Of a DNA stretch of 24,777 nt, positions 5,810 through 16,100 are shown one piece after another. Origin of the DNA: CAYSSJ01 sp964433675 (GTDB lineage Bacteria > Cloacimonadota > Cloacimonadia > Cloacimonadales > TCS61); contig CAYSSJ010000025.1 in NCBI GenBank assembly GCA_964433675.1, forward strand, positions 1 through 24,777, written 5' to 3'. The number at the start of each line of letters is the position of its first letter. Within the stretch, counting starts at the first letter, position 1. The position numbers were made by a program, and so were the translations under genes. The notes below the pieces were generated by a model. It had not been told where the DNA came from. It was given only the letters and a program-made list of their open reading frames with translations, and did not search any database.

Positions 5810-7525
5810 TCATGATGAAACAACATCTTTTAGTTGCTTTATCAAGCTTTCCAGAGTGAAAGGTCTGCCATCATATTTGAGTATCGAACCATTTACTCTT
5901 ATTCCTGTTTCCCTGTGTAACAGTTTTGCTAGCTGACCTTCAGCATTATTCTCGACACTGAAAACTCTCTTTTTGTTTTTAACCAGAGCCTTGATCTTTT
6001 GGGAGTTTATTGGCCATACTTGGGATAGATGAACCATAGCCAAATTTGGATCGTTGATCTCTTCCAAGCATTCCCGAAGAGGACCCAGAACTGAACCGAA
6101 ACAAAATAAAACAGTTTCTGCTCTAACTAAATTATATACTGTGGGGTCGATAAACTCGTCAAGTAAAGCATCCATCTTCTTCTGGAAACGTTTCTCGACC
6201 ATCTTGATCCTTACATCAGCATCTTCAGTAATATGTCCTTCTTCCGTATGCTCATCACTATCTATATAGATAACATCATCAATACGGGAAAAAATAGCCC
6301 GAGGTGATATACCTGAAGTAGTAAGCTCATATCTTTTATACTTATTGATTGCTTTTGCTTCTTTTACAGATAGGATATTGCGTTCGATTGCTTCGCTGTC
6401 AAAATCAAGTTTATTGATATTTCTTGCTGAATCTGCCAGAAATTGGTCGGAAAGAATAATTGCTGGGATCTGGTATTTCTCTGCCATGTTAAACGCCTTT
6501 TTAGTAAGATAGAAGGACTCTTCTATAGTTCCAGGTGCGAAGATTATTTTGGCAAACTCACCGTGACCGGCACCAAGGACCAAATTGAGGTCTGCTTGTT
6601 CGGTTCTGGTGGGAAAACCTGTGGCAGGTCCAGGCCTTTGAAAATTACCCACAACTAGCGGTGTTTCAGTCATACCGGCCAAACTGATTCCTTCACCCAT
6701 TAGAGCAAAACCACCTCCCGAAGTAGAGGTCATGGCTCTGACTCCGGTTACAGAAGCGCCGATAGCCATATTGACTGCTGCTATTTCATCTTCAGCCTGT
6801 TCAACAATGATGCCGAATTTGTCCATGTAACGAGCGATAGTATCCATCACGCCAGTGGAGGGACTCATTGGATATGCCGAATAGAATTTACAACCAGCAG
6901 ATATGGCGCCAAGAGCTACTGCCTGTTTGCCGTCGAGAATGTATTTGGGACTTCCCGATGGTTTCGCAAGCTTTAGCTGACTTGAGCTATTATTTTCGCT
7001 TGTTTGATTATAGCCTAATTCTGCAGCTTTGACATTCTTCTCGACAATCTCCTTACTCTTTCTAGTAAACATTTCATAAAGGACTTTTTTAACAATCTCC
7101 AAGTCAATGCCTGACATTGCTGCTAGTATTCCCGAACAGACAGAATTTATATAAAGATCGCTACCCCCAGCTTTACGTGCCAGTTTAAAATAATCAATGC
7201 AGATATAACTTTTGCATTCGTCTAATTTAAACTCCTCTTTATCTACTACTGCCAGTCCATCTTTATCAAGCGAATCTTTATGAAGATGCAATGCTTCTTT
7301 GGTGAGAGGTATCAGCAGATCTATCTTCTCTTTCGGGCAGCTCTTTGGTGCGGTGGCAATGCGGAGCTGATAGAAATTATTGCCTCCTCTGATTCTCGAC
7401 ATATAATCGAGATTCGAGAAAACATAAAATCCCGCCTCTTTGAAAACTTTACCCAATACGGAGCCGATGGTTTTCATGCCCTGACCGGCTTCTCCTGTAA
7501 CTCTGATATTAAGATCTTCTTTCAT
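5810..7525 (-). CDS. korA: 2-oxoacid:ferredoxin oxidoreductase, fused gamma-alpha subunit
   Basis: Partner of korB. The 571-residue protein is a gamma-alpha fusion: an N-terminal gamma domain begins at RVTGEAGQGMKTIGSVLG, near residues 8-25, and the alpha (pyrimidine-binding) domain follows a linker, with AISAGCKFYSAYPMSPSTG, VEQAEDEIAAVNMAIGAS, TSTSGGGFALMGEG and RPGPATGFPTRTEQADL. This is the KorA/OorA pattern; VorA- or general 2-oxoacid enzymes are possible. I place the start at ATG 7525 because AAAGGGGGT lies 6 nt upstream; the frame stays open to 7750, but that extension overlaps copB and has Cys-rich, non-homologous sequence. No ferredoxin-type delta subunit is nearby. The copB-korA gap is 65 nt with a weak TTGTCT ... 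TATTAT promoter-like pair. Confidence 0.94.
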   Translation of the reverse strand: MKEDLNIRVTGEAGQGMKTIGSVLGKVFKEAGFYVFSNLDYMSRIRGGNNFYQLRIATAPKSCPKEKIDLLIPLTKEALHLHKDSLDKDGLAVVDKEEFKLDECKSYICIDYFKLARKAGGSDLYINSVCSGILAAMSGIDLEIVKKVLYEMFTRKSKEIVEKNVKAAELGYNQTSENNSSSQLKLAKPSGSPKYILDGKQAVALGAISAGCKFYSAYPMSPSTGVMDTIARYMDKFGIIVEQAEDEIAAVNMAIGASVTGVRAMTSTSGGGFALMGEGISLAGMTETPLVVGNFQRPGPATGFPTRTEQADLNLVLGAGHGEFAKIIFAPGTIEESFYLTKKAFNMAEKYQIPAIILSDQFLADSARNINKLDFDSEAIERNILSVKEAKAINKYKRYELTTSGISPRAIFSRIDDVIYIDSDEHTEEGHITEDADVRIKMVEKRFQKKMDALLDEFIDPTVYNLVRAETVLFCFGSVLGPLRECLEEINDPNLAMVHLSQVWPINSQKIKALVKNKKRVFSVENNAEGQLAKLLHRETGIRVNGSILKYDGRPFTLESLIKQLKDVVSS

Positions 7526-7590
7526 ATAGACCCCCTTTGTAAATCTTGCCCAATAAAAAATAATACTCCATTCTTTTCGAAGACAAAAAA

Positions 7591-9663
7591 TTAAACATCG
7601 ATCTTTCTCAATAACTGGGCATTGATGGCAACTATAACAGTACTGGCTGACATTAGGATAGCACCTACTGCCGGTACGAGCAGGATGCCTGCCCAAATAA
7701 GAGCACCTGCTGCAAGCGGTATAGCCACTATATTGTATCCTGCTGCCCACCAGAGATTCTGGAGCATTTTGCGGTAGGTAGCTTGACTCAGTTTGACGAT
7801 TCTCGATACATCTCGTGGATCATTGCGTACTAAGACTATATCGCCAGCTTCCACTGCTACATCCGTCCCTGCTCCGATAGCAACACCGATATCTGCTGTT
7901 ACCAGTGCCGGTGCGTCGTTCACTCCATCTCCTACCATTGCCACAAACTTACCCTGTTTTTGCAAATCCTTAATTTTTTCTGCTTTGTTTTCCGGTAATA
8001 CCTCTGCAAAGACTCTCTCTATTCCCAGTTCATTAGCAATATTATCGGCAACTGCCTCTGAATCTCCGGTAAGCATGGCAACTTCCAGTCCCTTCTGTTT
8101 AAGTCTGTTTACTGCCTCATAAGATTCGCTGCGAATCGCATCGGCTACTGCAAACACTGCCAACACCCTTTCATCTTCTAACAAAAAGACGGCAGCCTGA
8201 CCATTTTCTCCAAACTGTTGGGTAGATTGTTGTAATTCTTCAGGTACTTCAGAGGAGTATTTATTAAGCATTGCTGGACCACCGACTTTTAGATCGCGTC
8301 CTGATACAGTAGCCCGGACACCATGTCCCGGTAGGGCTTTAAAATCTTTACCAGCAGGTACTTTCAGTTTCTTCTCCCTGGCACTACTGAGTAAAGCCTG
8401 AGCTATCGGATGTTCCGAGTCATGTTCTACCGCAGCTGCCAGACTCAAAGCTTCTTCCTTTTTGATGTCGGGAGTTACGACTGTTTCAACTACACGGTGT
8501 TCTCCTAAGGTAAGAGTTCCGGTCTTGTCGAAGACAACAACTGAGAGCTTTCTGGCTTCTTCCAGACCGCGCCTGTCTCGGACCAGTAAACCACTATGGG
8601 CTCCGAGGGTTGTCGATATCGCTATCACCAAGGGTATTGCCAAACCTAATGCATGAGGACAGGCGATCACCAGTACTGTAACAATCCGGGTAATAGTAAA
8701 ATGCAAAGTTGCACCCATGGCTAACCAGAAGCTCAGTGTAACGCCTGCTGCAACAATCGCCACTATTGTAAGAATGAATGCTGCTCTGTCAGCAAATGAT
8801 TGAGCCCGGGAACGGGAATTCTGAGCTTGCTCCACCAATCTCATGATACCGGCAAGAGCAGTCTTTGTCCCTGTCTTTATAACCTCTACCCGGAGGGAAC
8901 CTTCACTATTGACACTACCGGCAATGATCTTGTCATTCTTCTGTTTCTTGACAGGATCGGACTCTCCTGTGATCATAGCCTCGTTTACCGAACTTTTACC
9001 CTTTTTAACTATGCCATCAGCCGGGATACTTGCTCCGGGTCGGATCAGAATCAAATTTCCTTCTTGCAATAGTTCGACAGGTATCTCTTCAGTCTGATCA
9101 TCATCTGTCAACCTCAATGCCTTATCAGGAAGAAGTTTGGCAAGTTCTTTCAAAGCTCCTTTTGCCTGAGAAATTGAACGCATCTCGATCCAATGCCCTA
9201 GCAGCATGATCGTTACAAGTGTTGCCAGTTCCCACCATAGTGCGTTACCTTCAAATCCCAGTGTTACAGCGGAACTATATACAAAAGCAACACTGATAGC
9301 CAATGCTATCAGGGTCATCATTCCCGGACGGCGAGAAGAGAGTTCATGACCAGCTCCCTTTAGAAAAATCCAGCCACCATAAATAAACACGATAGTTCCC
9401 AGAATAGCTGGAATATATTGAGATCCTGGGAATAGAGGAGCCCGGTAGCCAAACCAATCCTGCAACATCGGTTCCCAGAACAGTGTTGGAATAGTCAGAA
9501 GAAGACATATCCTGAATCTTTTGCGAAATAATACTATACTGTGTCCTGCATGCCTGTCATGCTCTTTATGTTTGCCATTACCGGCATGAGCTTGTTTCAT
9601 TGTATCTGTAGAGTTGGAGTTTTCCTTATTATGTACCGAAGACTCACTATTCATTTTTTTCAT
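7591..9663 (-). CDS. copB: Copper-transporting P1B-type ATPase, CPH (CopB/P1B-3) class
   Basis: Inner-membrane pump expected to export copper from the cytoplasm at the cost of ATP. The 690-residue protein starts with a His-rich cytoplasmic tail (residues 26-41, HAGNGKHKEHDRHAGH) instead of a CxxC heavy-metal domain. Key motifs: GES 233-235, CPH 335-337 in the metal-binding helix, phosphorylation site DKTGT with Asp379, SEHP 416-419 in the nucleotide domain, MLTGDS near 530, GDGVND 578-583. The last helices carry YN (643-644) and MSASTV (671-676), which with CPH define the P1B-3 class. The ATG at 9663 follows ACAGGAG with 5-nt spacing. A small unknown ORF lies 60 nt upstream and a near-palindrome, AAAAGAG-AA-CTCTTTT, sits in the leader. 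No copper chaperone or copper regulator gene is in the window. Confidence 0.95.
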   Translation of the reverse strand: MKKMNSESSVHNKENSNSTDTMKQAHAGNGKHKEHDRHAGHSIVLFRKRFRICLLLTIPTLFWEPMLQDWFGYRAPLFPGSQYIPAILGTIVFIYGGWIFLKGAGHELSSRRPGMMTLIALAISVAFVYSSAVTLGFEGNALWWELATLVTIMLLGHWIEMRSISQAKGALKELAKLLPDKALRLTDDDQTEEIPVELLQEGNLILIRPGASIPADGIVKKGKSSVNEAMITGESDPVKKQKNDKIIAGSVNSEGSLRVEVIKTGTKTALAGIMRLVEQAQNSRSRAQSFADRAAFILTIVAIVAAGVTLSFWLAMGATLHFTITRIVTVLVIACPHALGLAIPLVIAISTTLGAHSGLLVRDRRGLEEARKLSVVVFDKTGTLTLGEHRVVETVVTPDIKKEEALSLAAAVEHDSEHPIAQALLSSAREKKLKVPAGKDFKALPGHGVRATVSGRDLKVGGPAMLNKYSSEVPEELQQSTQQFGENGQAAVFLLEDERVLAVFAVADAIRSESYEAVNRLKQKGLEVAMLTGDSEAVADNIANELGIERVFAEVLPENKAEKIKDLQKQGKFVAMVGDGVNDAPALVTADIGVAIGAGTDVAVEAGDIVLVRNDPRDVSRIVKLSQATYRKMLQNLWWAAGYNIVAIPLAAGALIWAGILLVPAVGAILMSASTVIVAINAQLLRKIDV

Positions 9664-9679
9664 AATTACTCCTGTTTAT

Positions 9680-9695
9680 AAAAGAGAACTCTTTT
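9680..9695. promoter_or_regulatory. Near-palindrome in the copB leader
   Basis: AAAAGAG-AA-CTCTTTT is an inverted repeat of two 7-base arms, 16 bases upstream of the copB start and downstream of a TTGACA (minus strand, near 9708-9703). Position fits an operator, but it matches none of the CopY, CueR or CsoR sites I know; the two-base centre rules out a stable RNA hairpin of full length. Confidence 0.3.
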
Positions 9696-9723
9696 TGCTC
9701 GATTGTCAATTTAAATATTGTAT

Positions 9724-9873
9724 TCACATCCCTCCATTTTTTATAAAGGACAAGACCAATTGATGGTCATCATTATAGATTGTTTTGTATCTAGCGGCGT
9801 CTATTTCTGCATCATGCAGACGGGAGAAGATAGGTTTGTCTGCAAAGTAGTGATGATAAAATGAAGTTCTCAT
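9724..9873 (-). CDS. Hypothetical small protein (49 aa) upstream of copB
   Basis: A 49-codon frame from ATG 9873 to TGA 9724, preceded by GGGGAGGTT, a good Shine-Dalgarno core though only 2 nt from the ATG. It begins MRTSFYHHYF and ends LVLSFIKNGGM, with four His and several Asp/Glu; it has no signal peptide, membrane helix or known motif, and I do not recognise it. It is followed after 60 nt by copB in the same direction, so co-transcription and a metal-related role are conceivable but unproven. A strong hairpin (9883-9917) lies immediately upstream. Chance is a serious alternative at this length. Confidence 0.4.
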   Translation of the reverse strand: MRTSFYHHYFADKPIFSRLHDAEIDAARYKTIYNDDHQLVLSFIKNGGM

Positions 9874-9882
9874 AACCTCCCC

Positions 9883-9917
9883 AAAAGAGGCGGGCCTGCG
9901 GGCTCGTCTCTTTTTTT
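9883..9917 (+). terminator. Strong rho-independent-like hairpin
   Basis: AAAGAGGCGGGCC (9884-9896) pairs with GGCTCGTCTCTTT (9901-9913) across a TGCG loop: 13 pairs including two G-T wobbles, followed by a continuing T-run. On the plus strand it is a textbook intrinsic terminator; on the minus strand only four T follow, so it is weaker there. It lies between divergent genes, upstream of the giant gene promoter, and could insulate that gene from antisense transcription. The right arm is the first part of the ~118-bp repeat copy 2. Confidence 0.6.
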
Positions 9918-10020
9918 ATGATTTGAGTACTAAAAGACTATGCTTTTTTAACTTTTTTATACATCACATTCTTGTAAATTCCTAATCTTATTAACTGTAT
10001 ATTTTTAGTGTTTACTTTCC
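9901..10020 (+). repeat. ~118-bp direct repeat, copy 2
   Basis: Matches 635-750 from GGCTCGTCTC through GTTTACTTTCC, with scattered substitutions and short indels in T-rich runs. It lies directly upstream of the giant peptidase gene promoter. The repeat boundary falls exactly at the start of the right arm of the hairpin at 9883-9917. No coding frame is visible; it may be an upstream regulatory module or a short dispersed element. Confidence 0.85.
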
Positions 10021-10039
10021 ATACAAAAAGACAAAATAA

Positions 10040-10068
10040 TTGACAGTTACAATAGTTAATATTTTAAT
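10040..10068 (+). promoter_or_regulatory. Sigma70-like promoter of the giant gene
   Basis: TTGACA (10040-10045), a 17-base spacer and TTTAAT (10063-10068) form a near-consensus promoter. It would give a leader of about 73 bases. It lies 20 bases after the end of the ~118-bp repeat, so the repeat itself is not the core promoter. The identification assumes a sigma70-type consensus; Bacteroidetes-type promoters differ. Confidence 0.55.
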
Positions 10069-10148
10069 GACGTTATGAAAATCAGTCTTGATTCTCAGAA
10101 GTAAGTAACATCGTTCGAGGACTTCATATCGATTAAAATGGAGGCATT

Positions 10149-13100
10149 ATGTTATTTACTATGAAACTTTTTTTTACATTTGCACTTTTAATTTGCACAG
10201 TGTTTGTTCATTCAAATGAGCAGATAATTTCCGATTATTCAGATGCATGGGGTGAGCACGGGATCAGTTTGGAGTATTCCACTCGTAGCGGAGTTTCTTT
10301 GAATTTCTCTATCAGAGAGTTGGAATTGGTTGAAGATAAATTGCATGATGAGATTGTGCATAGACTACTGATACCCGGCGTATTTCTACCCAATGACGAG
10401 GGAGCACCCAATCTGCCGATTATGAGTCGTTATATAGCGCTGCCGCAGGGAGCAAAAGCGGAGTTAAAGATAGTATCGGAGCGAACGGAGGCTCTTAAAA
10501 ATATTAATATTGAGCCCGCCCCGCGCATTCCCGCCGGTGTGGAGGATGGACCTCTGGAATACAATTATGATATGAGTATCTATTCGAGAGATGAATTCTT
10601 TCCGCAAGAACCGGTTTTCCTGTCAGAGCAGACAGATATTCGCGGGCTTGATGTCGTTATCATCTCTATTACTCCGTTTCAGTATAATCCGGTTTCCAAA
10701 GAACTGCTTGTTTATCGCGATCTGAAGATCGAGGTCGATTTTGTGGGAGGTAGCTCACATTTCGGAGATGACAGACTTCGAAACAGATGGTTCGATCCGA
10801 TATTATTTAATTCGGTAATTAATCCTGAACAAATTCCACATATAGATTATTCATCGCATAATACTCGTGACGAAGGTTATGAATATTTAGTCATTGTGCC
10901 GGATGATCCCGAATTCATCGCTTGGGGTGATTCTATCAGAGTCTTCCGCTCACAACAAGGTATTAAGACAGAAGTGGTTACCACTGCCGAAGTCGGTGGG
11001 AATGACCATGTGATGATAAAGAACTATATTTCTAATGCTTATGACAATTGGGATATTCCACCTGTGGCAGTGCTCTTGTTAGCAGATTATGGTACTACCG
11101 GCAATACGATCACCAGTGAATTTAGGACTGACCACCCTACCTCACAGGCAGATACAACATACATTTCAGATCATTATTACAGTGATATGAATGATAACCT
11201 GATGCCCGATATTATTCCAGCACGTATAACAGCACAAAATCGAAATGATCTGGAGACTATGGTCGGTAAATTCATAAATTATGAACGGAATCCTCCTACT
11301 AATACAGATTATTATAATGAACCAATTACGGCTATGGGCTGGCAAACTGAGCGTTGGTTTCAGATATCGGCAGAATCAGTTAATGGATTTTGGGAACACA
11401 TTTTGGAGAAAAACCCACTGAGACAAAATGCTATCTACGGCACATATGGCGGTCATCCTGACACATTACAGTATTGGTCAACAAATGATAATACACCTAT
11501 GGTTATGAATGTCTTCGGACCTGATGGGTTGGGATATATACCAGATAATCCACAACATTTGCAAAACTATGGATGGGATGCTGATGATGTATCCCTTAAT
11601 AATGCGATAAACTCAGGTGCGTTTATGGTGATGCATCGTGATCATGGCGATGTAACTGGTTGGGGAAAACCATATTACAGGAACGATCATCTAGATGGTT
11701 TGAATAATGATGATCTGCCTTTTGTGTTTTCTATCAATTGTTTGACGGGAAGATTCCATTTGGCAACTGATTGTTTTGCTGAAGCTATTCACAAGCATCA
11801 ATATGGTGCTCTGGGTATAATAGCAGCATCTGCAATATCCTATTCATTTGTCAATGATGCATATACATGGGGAATGTTCAATCATATGTGGCCTGATTTT
11901 TTACCGCAGTATGGTACAAATCCTGTATCAAATGATGTCTTGCCTGCATTTGCTAATGCGGCTGGAAAATATTTCTTGCAGCAATCAAGCTGGCCTACAA
12001 ATCCTGACCGCAAAGAGATAACTTATCGTATATTTCATCATCATGGTGATGCTTTCTCTCATGTGTTTACAGAAGTGCCTCAACCCTTGACTGTCTTGCA
12101 TGACCAATACATTTTTGACGATGAACAACATATAATTGTTACAGCTGACCAAGGTGCTTTTATATCTTTATTTGTGAATGGTGAGATAATCGCTACTGCA
12201 GAAGCTACAGGTCAACCATTGAATTTGAGTATAGGCGACCTATCATCACCTGATGTAATAAATCTAACGGTGACTAAGCAGAACTATAGTCGTTATGATG
12301 CAAAGATAGGTGTAGTTTCATTCGCGGGAGGAGCAGGTACTTCTAATGATCCATTTCAAATCGCAACACATAGTCATTTGTATAGCGTAAGATATTTTTG
12401 TAATATCGATAACATTTACTTTGAACTAATTGATGACATTGACCTTACTGCAGAATTTCTACCAAGTGGAGCTTATTATAATTTCGGAAACGGCTGGGAA
12501 CCTATAGGCGATAGTTGGAGTAATACCTTTGAGGGCACTTTTGACGGTGCTGATTATCAGATTAAAGGACTTTATATTAATAATGACGATAGTGAAATGC
12601 AAGGGTTATTCGGCAATATTGAAGATGCATCGATTTTAAATATAGGAATTACTAATGCGGATATTACCGGTAGTAACTATGTCGGTTCTCTGGTGGGAAG
12701 AAGTTATAACTCCTCTATTAGTGATTGTTATAGCGTAGGAGCAGTTAAAGGAAATTCTTATGTTGGCGGGCTTGTGGGACAAAATTTGAGTAATTCTATT
12801 ATTAACAAATGCTTTAGTATCGGCACAACAAGCGGTCATTCGTATGTAGGTGGACTGGTTGGAGAGAATTATATTTCTTCAAATGTTATCAATAGCTATA
12901 GTACTGGTAACGTGACATCTACAGGAAATTTTATCGGTGGTCTTGTCGGCAACAATTTTCAATCTACAGTAAGTAATAGTTTTAGTGAAAGTTTTGTGTA
13001 TGGCAATCAATTTGTAGGTGGTCTCATAGGTTTTAACGATAATTCCGAAGTAAATAATAGTTACAGCAAAGGTAATGTTAATGGAAGTTCATCGGTTGGT

Positions 13101-16100
13101 GGACTAATAGGCAGGAATTGGTATAACTCTAATGTAAATAATAGCTATAGCACGGGCATAATCAACGGGACATCTTCTGTTGGTGGTCTTATCGGTTTTA
13201 ATTACGGTAATGTAAACTCCTGCTATTGGGATATACAAACTTCAGGGCAAACTACCAGTTCTGGTGGTATCGGCAGAGAAACGGATGAGATGACTTATCC
13301 CTATGCAGAGAACACATATTCGGGATGGAATTTTGTTGATGTTTGGAGTGCAGATAATGAATACTACATAAATCAAGGGTATCCATATTTGATCGAAATG
13401 GGAACTTATGAAGTTCAACCAATTGGAGAAGGTACGAGTGAAAATCCCTATAGAATATCCAGTTTCAGCAATCTTACTTGGATCGCAAATGATGTAACTC
13501 GTTGGGACAAGTATTATGTTCAGACAAATGACATAAATGCCTCGCAAACTAATGCCTGGTATGATGGGGAAGGTTGGATTCCTATAGGCAACCACAACCA
13601 TCATTTTACAGGCAATTATTATGGTGGAGGATATACAATAATAGACTTACATATCAATCGCCCTGACAATGATTACCAAGGTTTGTTTGGATATGCTAAC
13701 AACGCTACAATAAAAAACCTCAGCCTAATAGATTTGAATATAAACGGACATGATTATGTGGGAGGTTTGATAGGTAACAGTCATCAATCATATGTGAAAA
13801 ATTGCTATACAAGTGGAAATGTACAAGGTAATTGGTGGGTGGGTGGAATATCAGGTAGAAATAACTCTTTTTCAAGCATCCAAAACAGCTCTAGTATAAG
13901 TAGCGTAAATGGTGTTTCAAGAGTAGGTGGTATAATAGGAAGCACTATTAATTATTCTTCTCTGAAAAATAGTTACAGTACAGGAGAAGTAAGTGCATCT
14001 GATGGATATTTGGGAGGTTTAGTAGGTTATAATTATTTCGAATCTCTTATTCTTAATTGTTATAGTATAGGGCTGATTTCAGGAAGCGGTTCTTATGTTG
14101 GAGGATTGGTAGGGAGAAATCAAATTTCATCTGTGACTAACAGCTATTGGAATATAGAAACTTCTGGACAAACAACCAGTGATGCTGGAGAAGGTAGAAC
14201 AACAGAGGAAATGTCTTACCCTTATGCAGCAAACACATATGTAAGTTGGGATTTTGAAGAAGTTTGGGTTGCGGATCAACAATTTATCAATATTAATGAT
14301 GGTTATCCTTATCATATGTGGTGGGGATTTGGTCTCGATCCTTTAGAAGGTGACGGCACAATTGAAAATCCTTATCAAATAGATAATATAGCACATCTTA
14401 TCTGGATAGGTGCAGATGTAACACGCTGGGACAAACACTATATTCAAACTTCAAATATTGATGCGTCTGTAACTACTCATTGGGATGATGGATGGAAGCC
14501 AATCGGGAATCATTTAATCCATTTCACCGGGACCTATAACGGTAATGGTTTTATGATTGATGGATTATTTATTGATCGTCAACATGGAGATTACCAAGGA
14601 TTGTTTGGTTATATCAGAGAAGCTACTATTACAAATCTGAGTTTAGTAAATATTGAACTTTCTGGCAAATCTTATGTAGGTGGATTAGCCGGTTATAACG
14701 ATTCTTCCCTGATAAGCTCTTGCTATACTAAAGGTAATGTGAGCGGCTTATCCTATGTTGGTGGGCTAGTGGGCTATAATTTTGGAACGATTAAGGAGTG
14801 TTTTAGTAGAGGGTTTGTAAATGGGAATGATTATCTGGGTGGTTTGATTGGTAGTAACTCTTCGTCGGTGGACGATAGTTACAGCAGGTGCAACGTGACA
14901 GGCAATAGTTATATCGGTGGTTTGATTGGCAGTAATTTTTCAACAGTAAACAACAGCTTCAGTACGGGCATAGTGAGTGGTAATTACATAAAGGGAGGAC
15001 TCATTGCTTTGAATACGGGGACTGTAAATGGTTCTTATTGGGATATCGAGTCATCAGGCATAATTTTTAGTGAAGCAGGCGAAGGTAGAATAACCAAGCA
15101 GATGATCTTTCCCAGTTCTTATAATACTTTTCAAGGTTGGGATTATGATGATATCTGGATAAAAGGGCTTTATCATAGTATTAATGACGGTTATCCACAT
15201 CTAAAATGGCAGGGCAATCCGCCAATTGTGCCATCCGGAGAAGGTACTATTGACAATCCCTATATAGTCGAAAGTCTGGGCAACCTTTACTGGATTTATG
15301 AGAGCTTTAATTATCATGACCATTACAAACAAATAACAAACATAGACGCCTCTGATACTTTTTACTGGACTAATGGCGGCTGGAAACCAATCGGAAGTTG
15401 TCAATGGACAAGATTTAGAGGAACATACGACGGTAATGGATTTACCATCGATGGTTTGTATATTAATCGCAATGAAGAACATGTCGGGTTGTTTGGTAAT
15501 ATCAATGAAGCAACAATATCGAATTTGGGTATTACTAATGCTAATATATCTAATGGATTTCAAAGATATACAGGCAGCCTGGTGGGAAGAGCAAATTCCA
15601 CCACGATCAGCAATTGCTTCGGGAGCAACAATAACGTTACAGGAACAGACGACTATGTAGGAGGCCTGGTTGGATATTTTGATAATTCAAGCATCCTGAA
15701 CAGCTATTACGAGGGATCTGTAAGCGCTAATGAGAGAGTTGGAGGTTTGATAGGGCACAGCACCGGTCAGAGCAGTATCATTAACTGCTACAGTTCCGGT
15801 GTTGTCCAGGCTACCGGTGAAGGTGCAGGCGGATTGACCGGCTGGAATTATAACGCTTCAGTAATGAATTCTTACAGCAAGGGTTCTGTAACCGGCGTCG
15901 ATCATGTGGGCGGATTGATCGGAAATAGCAGGTTTAGTTCAGAGGTTGTGAATTGTTACAGTACGGCCGCTGTAAGCGGGCAGGAATATGTTGGCGGTCT
16001 GCTGGGAGAGATATGGAGCGGTGAAGTGCATAACAGCTATAGTACCGGCTCTGTGCTCGGAACAGGGGTACATGTCGGAGGGCTGGTTGGAAGAAATTAC

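Noticed and set aside
5800..5826. Nine-codon N-terminal extension of korB
   Set aside because: It would overlap the korA stop and ignore the strong AAGGAGGAATT site just before ATG 5799.
7526..7750. N-terminal extension of korA by 75 codons
   Set aside because: It overlaps the copB 3' end in another frame, and the strong AAAGGGGGT site with the family-typical start both support ATG 7525.
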